Below, in pieces: positions 49,610 through 58,344 of a stretch of DNA of 64,000 nucleotides. The stretch comes from Methylocystis parvus OBBP (GTDB taxonomy: Bacteria; Pseudomonadota; Alphaproteobacteria; Rhizobiales; Beijerinckiaceae). The translations under genes and the position numbers were made by a program. Each line of letters opens with the position of its first letter. Positions within the stretch are counted from its first letter, which is position 1. The DNA is taken from positions 1,302,001 to 1,366,000 of the forward strand of contig NZ_CP092968.1 in NCBI RefSeq assembly GCF_027571405.1, read 5' to 3'. The notes below the pieces were generated by a model. That model was not told the DNA's origin, did no database searches, and saw nothing but the letters and a program-made list of their open reading frames with translations.

Positions 49610-50868
49610 GCGCGAAGCGTCTCCAATGCGCCGGCGAGCGCCCGCGCATAGGCGTCGAGGCTGAAGGCCCTGTCGTAGAGCAGGCGCGTGTCGCTCATCG
49701 CTCCCGGCGTGTCGCCGCGATCGGCGCGGGCCTGCGCCTTGCGCCAGAATTGCGCGAATTCCGCCGCGTCATGCGCGACCGAGACGTTGCTCAGGGTGGA
49801 CGGGTCGACATTCATGCCGCGAAAGGCGAGAGGCGTGGCGATGATCGGGGCCCCGCAGGCAAGCGCCTCAACGGCCTTTATCGAAAGGCCGTGGCCTTCC
49901 ACAGTCGGCAAAAGCACGCAACCCGCCCGCTTATACACCAGCGCGATATTGTCGACGCGCCCCATGAAGAGATGGGCGTGCGCCTCGTAAAGCGCCGGAT
50001 CGCGCTTTTTCACGCCCTGATCGATATTGCCGTAGATGGCGACCTTGCCGCCGCCGGCCTTGGGAACGACCTCTGTCAGGAACCAGCGCAGGCTTTTGTA
50101 ATTGGCGTAATTGTCGCTCGCGACGATGACGATCTGAACGCCGACGGCGCGCGGCACGTCCGGCACCGCGGGATAGATCAGCGCATGGCGCGCCTCGGGC
50201 AGAAGATTGCGGAAGTCTTTATATTCTTCCTCATTGAGATGCGTGCAGAGATCCGCGCGCCGCATCCAGTCGAGCTCCGTCATCAACATATCCGAATAGC
50301 CGGCGTATGGCGGAATGAAGAAGCCCCCCTGGTTACGCAGAATGAATTGCCGGGCCTGAATGTCCTGCGTCTCCAGAAAGACGGGTATGCGCTTTCCTTG
50401 TTTCAGCCGCTCGACGAGAGGCAGCGTGAAAAAATGATTCGCGTGGATGAGGTCGATCCTTTCGCCGTCTAAATCCTCCGGCAGAGGCGACCGCTTGGCG
50501 ATCTCGATCAGCCAGGACGCCTGATCGCCATGGATCAGCCGCCAATAGGCCTTGGCGAGGAAGACGGGCGAGAAAATCGAGGATGTCGGCGCGCCCGAAT
50601 AATAGCGGCGGTTCGCACCTATGTTACGGGCCGCATTGAGATAATCATCCCATTTCGGGCCCTCGGGCGCCGCCGGGCCCAGTGAATCCATCATGGCGAC
50701 GGAGACGACGCGCGCGCCCAGCGCCCGGTAGGCGGCGATCTGGCTGACATTGACCTGATAACTGCCGCAGCTATGCCAGGCGGCGTGGACGACGGCGACG
50801 GTTTTTCCGGCCAAGGGCTTGCCGAGGGGCGGCGCGGCGCTCGCCGGCACCTGCGAAATATCGTCCAA
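49606..50868 (-). CDS. GT-B-fold glycosyltransferase, paralog 2
   Basis: A 420-residue paralog of the downstream gene, similar over its full length: HAAWHSCGSY (residues 28-37), LIHGDQASW, DIQARQF, LLPEARHALIYP and GLSIKAVEALACGAPIIATP. The open frame runs to 50988, but that part overlaps the divergent gene's start at 50918. The TTG at 50866-50868 has an AGGGGG site 8 nt upstream and leaves 49 nt for the divergent promoters, so it is preferred. The product is probably cytoplasmic and works with paralog 1 on the same glycan. Confidence 0.82.
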   Translation of the reverse strand: MDDISQVPASAAPPLGKPLAGKTVAVVHAAWHSCGSYQVNVSQIAAYRALGARVVSVAMMDSLGPAAPEGPKWDDYLNAARNIGANRRYYSGAPTSSIFSPVFLAKAYWRLIHGDQASWLIEIAKRSPLPEDLDGERIDLIHANHFFTLPLVERLKQGKRIPVFLETQDIQARQFILRNQGGFFIPPYAGYSDMLMTELDWMRRADLCTHLNEEEYKDFRNLLPEARHALIYPAVPDVPRAVGVQIVIVASDNYANYKSLRWFLTEVVPKAGGGKVAIYGNIDQGVKKRDPALYEAHAHLFMGRVDNIALVYKRAGCVLLPTVEGHGLSIKAVEALACGAPIIATPLAFRGMNVDPSTLSNVSVAHDAAEFAQFWRKAQARADRGDTPGAMSDTRLLYDRAFSLDAYARALAGALETLRA

Positions 50869-50917
50869 AAGAGCGCCCCCTTGCTTTTGCCCGAATTTTA
50901 TCAGTACACCCCGGTAT

Positions 50918-51811
50918 ATGAGCCTTCGCCTCCCGAATCCACCCCTTCGCGCGCCCGAGTCCGAGACCGGCGCCCCCGCCCCCGCCAAGCGCTACGGCAT
51001 CGCCATCGTCGGCAACGACAAGATCATCGACTGGCTTCTGCCCTTCCTCGAGAGCTACCGCGACACGAATTCCTCGCTGCCGATCTATCTCATCCCCTAT
51101 GACGACAATGTCGCCATGACGCGCAAGGCCGCGGAGATATACGGCGCGACCTATGTCGAAGAGGAGCCGGTCGAGATCGACAAGCTCTCCCATGAGCTCT
51201 ATCCGGGGATTTTCAACAATAACCGCCGCCGTCTCCGCAAGCTTCAGGCTCTCGCTTTGCCGCTCGACGAAGTGGCTTATGTGGATGTCGACGTCATCCT
51301 TTTCCGCGACTTCACGCCCGTCTTCGGCAGGCTCGAAGCGGGCGAGAGGGAGTTCATCGTCGCGTCGCCGAGCTTCGAATATGTCTATAACGACAAGCGC
51401 GACAAATACCCGTTCCTCAAGGACGTGCTGCTGTTCAATGACGGCTTCTGGGTCACGTCGAACAAGTTTCTGAAGCTTTCGGACTTCATCGAAACGATGA
51501 AAGCGGACTCGGCGATTTTCCACGACGTTCGCAAGCGCGGCCAGCTCTTCGCTCAGCCGCTCGTGAATTTCGTCACGCATCGTCGCGGCTTGAAGATCGA
51601 GCTACTTCCCAACGTCGTGCCCGGCTCTTCGCATGAGAGCTTCTACAAGGCGCCGGGCGTGACTTTCCGAGACGGAAAGCCCGTCGACATAGACGGCAAG
51701 GAAATCTATTTCGCCCATTGGGCCGGCGCGGTCGCCCTGCCCTCGCGCGGCGTCTTCGACCCCGCCTGGGCGGAATATTCCAAGGCCGCCTGGGCGCGGT
51801 TCAAGAAGTGA
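50918..51811 (+). CDS. Putative GT-A-fold glycosyltransferase-like protein
   Basis: A 297-residue soluble protein. After a Pro-rich N-terminus, YGIAIVGNDKIIDWLLPFLESY (about 26-47) starts a nucleotide-sugar-type Rossmann fold. A DVD motif in YVDVDVILF (123-125) sits where the metal-binding DxD of GT-A enzymes is expected, and an Asn/His-containing C-terminal part ends with YFAHWAG. It resembles no family I can name with certainty. It is divergent from the two GT-B paralogs. The start is ATG at 50918, inside a longer frame from 50819. Confidence 0.65.
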   Translation: MSLRLPNPPLRAPESETGAPAPAKRYGIAIVGNDKIIDWLLPFLESYRDTNSSLPIYLIPYDDNVAMTRKAAEIYGATYVEEEPVEIDKLSHELYPGIFNNNRRRLRKLQALALPLDEVAYVDVDVILFRDFTPVFGRLEAGEREFIVASPSFEYVYNDKRDKYPFLKDVLLFNDGFWVTSNKFLKLSDFIETMKADSAIFHDVRKRGQLFAQPLVNFVTHRRGLKIELLPNVVPGSSHESFYKAPGVTFRDGKPVDIDGKEIYFAHWAGAVALPSRGVFDPAWAEYSKAAWARFKK

Positions 51812-51821
51812 TGCGCTTTAT

Positions 51822-51901
51822 CCCGTCATTGCGAGCGCAGCGAAACAATCCAGGGGCCGCGATGTGGCTCCGGATTGCTTCGCCGCGCTCGCAATGACGG
51901 C
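51822..51901. repeat. Dispersed palindromic repeat, type B long copy 2
   Basis: The arms cccgtcattgcgagcg and cgctcgcaatgacgg, with an inner acaatccag / cggattgct pair, make the same hairpin as at 28894-28978. It lies between two same-strand genes. Confidence 0.88.
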
Positions 51902-51915
51902 GAGGAACGCCCGGC

Positions 51916-53073
51916 ATGCCCCGCCTCCTTTACAACTATCTTTTCAAACGCGTCGGCTTCAACGTCCTCGTCGTGCAGCTTGCGCTGTCGGTGCCAGTCG
52001 TTCTTTCCTATCTGCTCTACCAGTTGCCGCCTGCCGCCGTGCGCGGCGGCCTCGTATTCCCGGCGCTTATCGGCGTCACGCCGACCGTCGCCTTCGTGAC
52101 GCTCCCCATGGCCGTCGGCGTCGCGACCGCGCTCGAATTTTCGCGCATGGCGAGCGAAGGCATGATCGCCGTCCTCTACGCCTTGCGGCTTTCCGCATGG
52201 TCGATCTGCCGGCCGGCGCTGTCGCTCGCCGCCGGCCTCGTTCTGCTCGGCTATCTGCTCGCGAACGTCATCGCGCCACATTACACGAGCGGCATGCAGG
52301 ACGTTCTGAACGTCATCAACAACTCGCTCAATCACCGCATGCTGGATGCGGCGCATTTCTATACCTTCTCCAACGGCGTGAAGACTCTTTACATCGAGCG
52401 CTGGATCACGCCGGACATCGCCGCCAATCTCTTCGTGCGGCAGATCTCCATCGAGAAGATGGAGGAGGAGACGATCACGGCGGCCCGCGCCGAGTTCCGC
52501 CGAAACGAGGCGGGCGTGATCGTCGCGCTCTCCAATGGCAGCATCCAGACCCGGTCGATCACGAGCAACGAGGTCCGCATCGCCAATTTCGACGAATACG
52601 CCATGGCGCTGCCCATGCAGGGCAGCGGCTCGCTGCCCCAACGCACGTGGAGGGGCGTCTATGAGCTTCCGGCCGGCGCGTTCCTGTCGAGCTGGACGCT
52701 CGCCAGGCTCGACCACCGCCAGGCGGGCGAATGGATGGCGGAGGCTGCAAAGCGCTTCGGCGTGCCGATCCTCGCTGTCGCCCACACGCTTCTCGCGATG
52801 GCGCTGACGCTCACATTCGGCAACATCACCGGAAGGCGCGGCGCGGCGGGAAGCCTGACGATCATCGCGATTCCCGCGACGCATATCGGCTTTCTCGTCG
52901 CGCTCGAATCGTTGCTGCGGATCAGCGGCTGGTTCGCCTTGCTGCTGCTCGCCGCCGTCCTGGCCGAAATCCTGATCTCGGCCTGGATGATCGCCCGGGT
53001 GAACTACAGCCCGAAAGCGAAGCGGCTGGACGCCGAAATCCCCTCGTCCGTCTCCTACGCGCCGGTCGCCTGA
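51916..53073 (+). CDS. LptF/LptG (YjgP/YjgQ)-family permease
   Basis: A 385-residue inner-membrane protein of the family that forms the LPS-extracting ABC transporter LptB2FG. Membrane segments 1-3 occupy the first 120 residues, with the ALEFSRMASEGMIAVLYAL cytoplasmic coupling region at about 75-93. A periplasmic jellyroll-like domain (about 135-265) follows, and then three C-terminal segments (FGVPILAVAHTLLAMALTL onward). No second lptF/lptG gene is adjacent, unlike the usual pair. Its end overlaps the convergent ABC ATPase gene by 19 nt. Confidence 0.85.
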   Translation: MPRLLYNYLFKRVGFNVLVVQLALSVPVVLSYLLYQLPPAAVRGGLVFPALIGVTPTVAFVTLPMAVGVATALEFSRMASEGMIAVLYALRLSAWSICRPALSLAAGLVLLGYLLANVIAPHYTSGMQDVLNVINNSLNHRMLDAAHFYTFSNGVKTLYIERWITPDIAANLFVRQISIEKMEEETITAARAEFRRNEAGVIVALSNGSIQTRSITSNEVRIANFDEYAMALPMQGSGSLPQRTWRGVYELPAGAFLSSWTLARLDHRQAGEWMAEAAKRFGVPILAVAHTLLAMALTLTFGNITGRRGAAGSLTIIAIPATHIGFLVALESLLRISGWFALLLLAAVLAEILISAWMIARVNYSPKAKRLDAEIPSSVSYAPVA

Positions 53074-53813
53074 TTTTCCTCGGCGTCCATCGCCGCTCGA
53101 TAATCGGCGATGATGCGGGCGGGTTCGCCGATCTCCTTCACCACTCCGTTTTCCAGCCAAAGCACACGGTCGCAAAGCTTCTCGAGGAAATCGAGATCGT
53201 GCGAGACCATCAGGATCGTTCCGTTATGGGCGAAATCCTCGATATATCTTTCGCACTTGTGCTGGAAAATCTGATCTCCGACGGAGAGCGCCTCGTCGAC
53301 GATCAGCACATTTGCGTCGGCATGGGCGCAAATCGCGAAGGCGACGCGCGCAATCATGCCCATCGAATAGGTTCGCATGGGCTGCTCGAAGAAGGGACCG
53401 ACGTCGGCGAAGGCGGCTATGTCCTCGATGCGGGCGTCGACCTCCTTCTTGGACAGTCCGAGAATCGCCGCGCCGATGCGGGCGTTCTCGCGCCCCGTCA
53501 GCAGACCGTCGAAGCCGGAGCCCAGCGCCAGGATCGGCGCGATGCGGCCCTGCACCTTGAACTCGCCCTTGGTCGGCATGGTGATGCCGCAGATGATCTG
53601 CAGCAGCGTCGTCTTGCCGGCCCCGTTGCGACCGATGATGCCGACGCGCTCGCCCTTCTCCACCGTGAAGGTCATGTCGTGCAGCACCCACTTCTCCTTG
53701 TAGAATTTCTTCCACAGGCCGAAGAGGATCTGCTTTAGCTGATCGTTCTGATGCGCATAGAGCTGGAAAGCTTTTCCAATGCCCGTACAGCGGATGGCGG
53801 GCTCAGATGACAT
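53055..53813 (-). CDS. ABC-2 polysaccharide export ATPase (Wzt/TagH type, short form)
   Basis: A 252-residue nucleotide-binding protein. Walker A is GRNGAGKT (61-68), the signature is TYSMGMIARVAFAI (Ser150-Met-Gly instead of the LSGGQ loop, as in Wzt/TagH exporters), Walker B is VLIVDEALSVGD and the switch His is in VSHD. It lacks the C-terminal carbohydrate-binding domain of O-antigen Wzt. The start ATG at 53811-53813 overlaps the permease end by 11 nt. It is probably paired with that permease to export a lipid-linked glycan. Confidence 0.92.
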   Translation of the reverse strand: MSSEPAIRCTGIGKAFQLYAHQNDQLKQILFGLWKKFYKEKWVLHDMTFTVEKGERVGIIGRNGAGKTTLLQIICGITMPTKGEFKVQGRIAPILALGSGFDGLLTGRENARIGAAILGLSKKEVDARIEDIAAFADVGPFFEQPMRTYSMGMIARVAFAICAHADANVLIVDEALSVGDQIFQHKCERYIEDFAHNGTILMVSHDLDFLEKLCDRVLWLENGVVKEIGEPARIIADYRAAMDAEENQATGA

Positions 53814-54627
53814 CGACGATGACCGATTTGTAGCGCATGAAGAACTTGTAGCCGCCGAGGAACACGGCGTAGGAGGCGGCGGCGACGACAAAATAGCCGA
53901 GGATGTTGGGAACATATCCGTCGAGCGCCACGGCGCGCAGCATTTCAATGTAATCCCCGACGATGTTGAGCCGCAGCAGCATGGCCGTTGTGGACGACAT
54001 CGCCGCGATCTGGTCGAGCCGATAGAAGATCGGCGTGGCGAACATCAGCACGGGGATGATTGACGCCATGATATGCGCCACGTCCCGCGTGAAGGCGCCA
54101 AGCGCCATCAGGAACCAGACCACCCCGAGGATGAAGAGAAAGAAGGGAACGACCAGGAAGGGCGTCAGAAGGATGGTGAGCGGGACCGAACCCGCCGTGG
54201 CGAGCCGGAAGACCACATAAACGCCGAAGGCGACGCCGGCGTAAGTGAAGGCGCGGATCGTCGCCGTCCAGGCGATGGTCTCGCTGGGAAAAATCGAGCG
54301 CTTCACGAAATTCACATGCTCGTGGAGCAGAACCGGCGCGCGATAGCCAAGCTCGCTGAAGAGATTGAAGACGATCAGACCGATGAAGATGCCGCTGGCG
54401 TAATCCGTGACGCTCATGCCGGCGGAAAGCTGCGGCACGGTGATCGAGAAGAGCGTCGTATAGGTGAGCAGCATCACGAGCGGCGAGAGCACCGCCCAGG
54501 CCGGGCCAAGGAAGGAGCCTCGGAAGCGTGAGATGAATTCGCGCCGCACCACGGCGCGGATAAGCTCCCGATTGCGCCAGGCCCGCTCGAAAGGGGCGAC
54601 ATAGGCGGGCGGGATGGCGGCGAGCAA
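53803..54627 (-). CDS. ABC-2 polysaccharide export permease (Wzm/TagG type)
   Basis: A 274-residue inner-membrane permease with six hydrophobic segments and the ABC-2 N-terminal motif RREFISRFRGSFLGPAWAVLSPL (about 28-50). It forms the channel for the adjacent ATPase. The start is a TTG at 54625-54627; no in-frame ATG is nearby, and an AAGGA site lies about 12 nt upstream. Its end overlaps the ATPase start by 11 nt. The upstream region up to the flavoprotein gene holds palindromic repeats. Confidence 0.92.
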   Translation of the reverse strand: MLAAIPPAYVAPFERAWRNRELIRAVVRREFISRFRGSFLGPAWAVLSPLVMLLTYTTLFSITVPQLSAGMSVTDYASGIFIGLIVFNLFSELGYRAPVLLHEHVNFVKRSIFPSETIAWTATIRAFTYAGVAFGVYVVFRLATAGSVPLTILLTPFLVVPFFLFILGVVWFLMALGAFTRDVAHIMASIIPVLMFATPIFYRLDQIAAMSSTTAMLLRLNIVGDYIEMLRAVALDGYVPNILGYFVVAAASYAVFLGGYKFFMRYKSVIVDVI

Positions 54628-54935
54628 CGGTCTGGCGTCCTTTGCGAAGCGGCGCCCGTCGGCGCGACGCCCGCATAGACCAGTTCCGGCCGGGCGCTGT
54701 CAATGGCGGGGCTTAACCGCGGCGGAGCGATTGAGTAAAGGATGACGCTCCTCGCCCTCATGCTGAGGAGGCTCCGCAGGAGCCGTCTCGAAGCACGAGG
54801 GCGAGCTCCAGATTTCGGGAAATGAAGGTTTCCTCGTCCTTCGAGACGCCGCCTGCGACGGCTCCTGAGGATGAGGAAACCTTCACCCGATCGCCCTGGG
54901 TCGCGTGTAACGTCACCGGACAGGAGGCGACGACG
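54628..54935. other. Divergent intergenic region with a palindromic repeat
   Basis: Between the divergent permease and flavoprotein genes, the type A repeat (54756-54876) occupies the centre. The remaining 128 nt on its left and 59 nt on its right must hold both promoters; I see no clear boxes. No gene is present. Confidence 0.6.
54756..54876. repeat. Dispersed palindromic repeat, type A copy 2
   Basis: A long inverted repeat: left arm cctcatgctgagg with ggagccgtctcgaag, right arm ccttcgagacg with ggctcctgaggatgagg. It matches the element at 1169-1266 in its arm sequences and internal blocks. Confidence 0.82.
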
Positions 54936-56411
54936 ATGCTGACGCGCCGGCAGGCCATCACGACTCTCGGCGCGGCGCTGACTCTGCCCTGCGCCGCTGA
55001 GACGGACGACCGGATCGGCCCCTGGACCGGCGACAATTTCGTCCCGATGCACGCGATCCGCGACGGGCTCGCGAGCCTGCCTCTCCCCGCGCCGGAGCGG
55101 CGGGTGGAGGTCGCGATCGTGGGCGCCGGTCTCGCTGGCCTCGCCGTGGCGACGCTGCTGCGCGACCGCGACCTGTTGCTGATCGAACGCGAGGCCGAAC
55201 CCGGCGGGGTCGCGAAATCCGCCAAATGGCGCGACGTCGAATATGCGCTTGGCTCGGCCTATTTCATCGATCTCAGGGAGCCTTTCGGTCCATTCTACGA
55301 TCTGCTGGGCCTGACGCCGAAGCCCGCGCCCGAGCCTGAAAATTACGTGATCGCGGCCAATGCGGGCGGAGCCGACGCGCTCCAGGGCGATTTGCGCCGT
55401 CCCCACGACGAACTCCGCGCGATCATAAAGCGCATCTCGGAAAGCCCCGACTTTCCGGATTTGCCCGTAGAAACAGCCTCCGCCGGCGCGCTCGCCCTCG
55501 ACGACGCATCGCTGCTCGATTTTCTGCGGCGCGAGCATGTCGACCCGGCGATGTTCGCCTTTCTCGACGCGTTCTCGCTTTCGGCGCTCGGCGCTCCCGC
55601 CGCCGCGGTCTCAGCCTATGCGGGCGTCAATTTCCTTTCGGAGATGGCGGGCCGCATCTACGCTTTTCCTGGCGGAAACGCCGCCCCGGCGCGCGCAATG
55701 GCCAATCTGATCGTCGCCGCCGGCGCCGGCCGCATCGTCACGGGGGCGTCGGTTTACGCGATCGAGCCCGGAGACGGCGGCGAAGCCCGCGTCGCCTGGT
55801 TCAGCGGCTCCGACCCGACCGCCGCGCATTGCGTCGCCGCGAAATGGGTCGTGATCGCGGCGCCCTATTTCTTCGCGGCGCAAATTCTGCGCGGCCTCGA
55901 TCCGGTCGCGAAAGCGAGGATGCTGGGCCTGCGACAGGGCAGCTTTCTCGTCGCCAATTGCTGTTTCGAAGGGGCGTATTCCATCGGCGCCTATGATAGC
56001 TGGGCGCTCGAGGCGGCGCATTTCACGGACGCCGTCGACGCCGGGCACGTACTCGCCGCCCGGCCAAAGGATCATGGCGTGCTGACGGTCTACGCGCCGT
56101 TTCGCGACCCGGATCTCGGACGCAGGCGATTGCGCGAGGGAAACGGGGCGGCCTTCGCCGCGCCGCTCGTCGAAGAGTTGCGACGCTTCCTGCCGGGCGC
56201 CTTCGCGCAGGCGCGTCTGGCGGAAGTGCGGCTCACGCGCTGGGGGCATCACCATATGATCGCGGCGCCCGGGATCGTCCGAACCATGCGCGCGCTGCCG
56301 AAGCGGATCGGCAATGTGCTGCTCGCCCATTCGGACGGCCAGGGGATGCCGGCCGTGGAAAGCGCGCTGACGGAGGCCCACCGCGCCGCGGCGATCATCC
56401 GGCGCGGCTGA
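54936..56411 (+). CDS. Tat-type exported FAD-dependent oxidoreductase (amine-oxidase-like)
   Basis: A 491-residue flavoprotein. The N-terminus MLTRRQAITTLGAAL has a twin-arginine pair and hydrophobic core, suggesting Tat export with bound cofactor. The dinucleotide motif VAIVGAGLAGLAVATLL is at about 59-75, followed by LLIEREAEPGGVAKS, as in the flavin amine oxidase/NAD(P)-binding group. A C-terminal RWGHHHMIAAPG and an HSDGQGMPAVESALTEAH end typical of amine-oxidase-type flavoproteins complete it. The substrate is unknown. A strong CAGGAGG site precedes the ATG at 54936. Its stop lies 3 nt from the convergent glmS end. Confidence 0.82.
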   Translation: MLTRRQAITTLGAALTLPCAAETDDRIGPWTGDNFVPMHAIRDGLASLPLPAPERRVEVAIVGAGLAGLAVATLLRDRDLLLIEREAEPGGVAKSAKWRDVEYALGSAYFIDLREPFGPFYDLLGLTPKPAPEPENYVIAANAGGADALQGDLRRPHDELRAIIKRISESPDFPDLPVETASAGALALDDASLLDFLRREHVDPAMFAFLDAFSLSALGAPAAAVSAYAGVNFLSEMAGRIYAFPGGNAAPARAMANLIVAAGAGRIVTGASVYAIEPGDGGEARVAWFSGSDPTAAHCVAAKWVVIAAPYFFAAQILRGLDPVAKARMLGLRQGSFLVANCCFEGAYSIGAYDSWALEAAHFTDAVDAGHVLAARPKDHGVLTVYAPFRDPDLGRRRLREGNGAAFAAPLVEELRRFLPGAFAQARLAEVRLTRWGHHHMIAAPGIVRTMRALPKRIGNVLLAHSDGQGMPAVESALTEAHRAAAIIRRG

Positions 56412-56414
56412 GCC

Positions 56415-58244
56415 CTACTCCACGGTCACGCTCTTGGCGAGATTTCTGGGCTGATCCACGTCTTTGCCCATAAAGGTCGCGACATGATACGCCAGAAGCT
56501 GCGCCGGGACGGCGTAGACGAGCGAAGCGAAGGGCCCGGCGACCGTCTCCGGAATTTCCACGAAACCCGCCAGTTCCGCCGCCGCCGCCTCCCTGGCGCG
56601 GGGCGAGCCGATCAGAATGAGGTGCCCGCCGCGCGCGGCGACCTCCTGAAGATTCGAAACGGTTTTTTCGAGGCTCGCGTCGGGCGGGGCCAGGACGATC
56701 ACCGGCATGGCGTAATCGATGAGCGCGATAGGGCCATGCTTCAGCTCGCCCGCCGCATAGCCCTCAGCGTGGATATAAGAAAGCTCCTTGAGCTTGAGCG
56801 CGCCCTCCATCGCCAGCGGGAAGCACGGGCCTCGGCCGAGATAGAGCACGCTCGAGGCGCGGGCGACGTCGCGGGCGACGGGTTCGATCGCCGCTTCCCG
56901 GTTGAGCGCCTCCGCCATCTGCCCCGGAGCCGCAATGAGTTCGGTGACGAGTTCGCGCTCGCGCTCCTTCGTCAGCACGCCCCGGGCGCGGCCGAGCGCC
57001 AACGCCAGACAGGCGAAGACGGCGAGCTGGCAGGTGAAAGCCTTGGTCGAGGCGACCCCGATCTCGGGGCCCGCGAGAGTCTTCGCCACCGTGTCGCTCT
57101 CGCGCGCAATCGTCGAGGTCTCGACATTAACGATGGAGAGAATGTGCTGGCCATGCTCCTTGGCGTAGCGCAACGCGGCCAGCGTATCGGCCGTCTCGCC
57201 CGATTGCGAGACGACGATCATCAGGCCGTCTTCAGGCAAAGGCGGATCGCGGTAGCGGAACTCGGACGCGATGTCGATCTCGACGGAGAGCCGCGCAAAA
57301 CGCTCGAGCCAATAGCGCGCCACGAGGCCGGCGTAATAGGCCGTTCCGCAAGCGGAGATCGTGACGCGCGACAACTTCTTGACGTCACAGTTCAGATCGA
57401 AGGGCAGACGCACGACGCCTTCAGCGAGGTCGAGATAATGGGCGAGCGTTCGCCCCACGACTTCCGGCTGCTCATGTATCTCCTTGGCCATGTAATGGCG
57501 GTAATTGCCCTTGTCGACCATGAAGGAGCCAGCCTGCAGCGGCTGGCGGCGGCGCTCCACCATCGTGTCGCCGGCGTCGAAAAATTGCGTGCCTTCGCGG
57601 CGTAGTACGACCCAGTCGCCCTCGTCGAGATAGGCGATGGAGGTCGCGAAAGGCGCAAGCGCCAGCGCGTCGGAGCCCAGGAAGGAGCCCTCCTCGCTCC
57701 AGCCGACGGCGAGGGGCGAGCCTCGCCGCGCGCCGATGAGAAGGTCCGGCTGTCCATCGAAGAGAAAGGCCAGCGCAAAGGCCCCCTTCAGCCGCTTCAA
57801 GGCGGCGGCGACCGCCGCCTCGGGCGTCGCGCCCGCCTTGAGTCCGTCCGCGACGAGGTGGGCGACGACTTCAGAGTCGGTCTCCGAGGCGAAGGCGTGG
57901 CCTTTAACGATCAGCTCCTCGCGCAGCTCGCGAAAATTCTCGATAATCCCATTATGAACCACCGCAACGCGCGCATTGGCGTGCGGATGGGCGTTGGCCT
58001 CGTTGGGCTTGCCATGCGTCGCCCATCGCGTATGGCCGATGCCGATCGCGCCTGTCATGCCCGCGCTCGCGAGCTTCTCTTCGAGATTTTTCAGTTTGCC
58101 GGAAGCGCGAAGCCGCGTCAGGCTGCCGTCCTCGAGCGTCGCGATCCCCGCCGAGTCATAGCCGCGATATTCGAGCCGCTTCAGCGCGTCGACAAGTTGT
58201 CCCGCGACGGGACCTTTTCCGAGTATCCCAACAATTCCGCACAT
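56415..58244 (-). CDS. glmS: Glutamine--fructose-6-phosphate aminotransferase (isomerising)
   Basis: Makes glucosamine-6-phosphate, the entry step to UDP-GlcNAc. The N-terminal glutaminase nucleophile is Cys2 (MCGIVGILG), with the usual HTRWATHGKPNEANAHPH segment near 74-91. Two SIS sugar-isomerase domains follow, with SQSGETADTLAALR, STKAFTCQL and the C-terminal AKSVTVE. Length is 609 aa. The frame opens at 58286, but the MCGIVG start at 58242-58244 is essential since Cys2 must be exposed. glmU lies 100 nt upstream on the same strand. Confidence 0.98.
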   Translation of the reverse strand: MCGIVGILGKGPVAGQLVDALKRLEYRGYDSAGIATLEDGSLTRLRASGKLKNLEEKLASAGMTGAIGIGHTRWATHGKPNEANAHPHANARVAVVHNGIIENFRELREELIVKGHAFASETDSEVVAHLVADGLKAGATPEAAVAAALKRLKGAFALAFLFDGQPDLLIGARRGSPLAVGWSEEGSFLGSDALALAPFATSIAYLDEGDWVVLRREGTQFFDAGDTMVERRRQPLQAGSFMVDKGNYRHYMAKEIHEQPEVVGRTLAHYLDLAEGVVRLPFDLNCDVKKLSRVTISACGTAYYAGLVARYWLERFARLSVEIDIASEFRYRDPPLPEDGLMIVVSQSGETADTLAALRYAKEHGQHILSIVNVETSTIARESDTVAKTLAGPEIGVASTKAFTCQLAVFACLALALGRARGVLTKERERELVTELIAAPGQMAEALNREAAIEPVARDVARASSVLYLGRGPCFPLAMEGALKLKELSYIHAEGYAAGELKHGPIALIDYAMPVIVLAPPDASLEKTVSNLQEVAARGGHLILIGSPRAREAAAAELAGFVEIPETVAGPFASLVYAVPAQLLAYHVATFMGKDVDQPRNLAKSVTVE

Positions 58245-58344
58245 AGAACGCGCCTCCTGAAGCGGATCCTGCAAATGCGCCGCCAAGAAAAGACGAAGGC
58301 GCAGTCCTAATAGAATGAAGGTAAAAAAGGCGCGGAGGCGGCAG

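Noticed and set aside
58245..58344. A possible glmS ribozyme upstream of glmS
   Set aside because: The 100-nt gap is too short for the ribozyme and lacks its conserved core, which is known mainly from Gram-positive bacteria.
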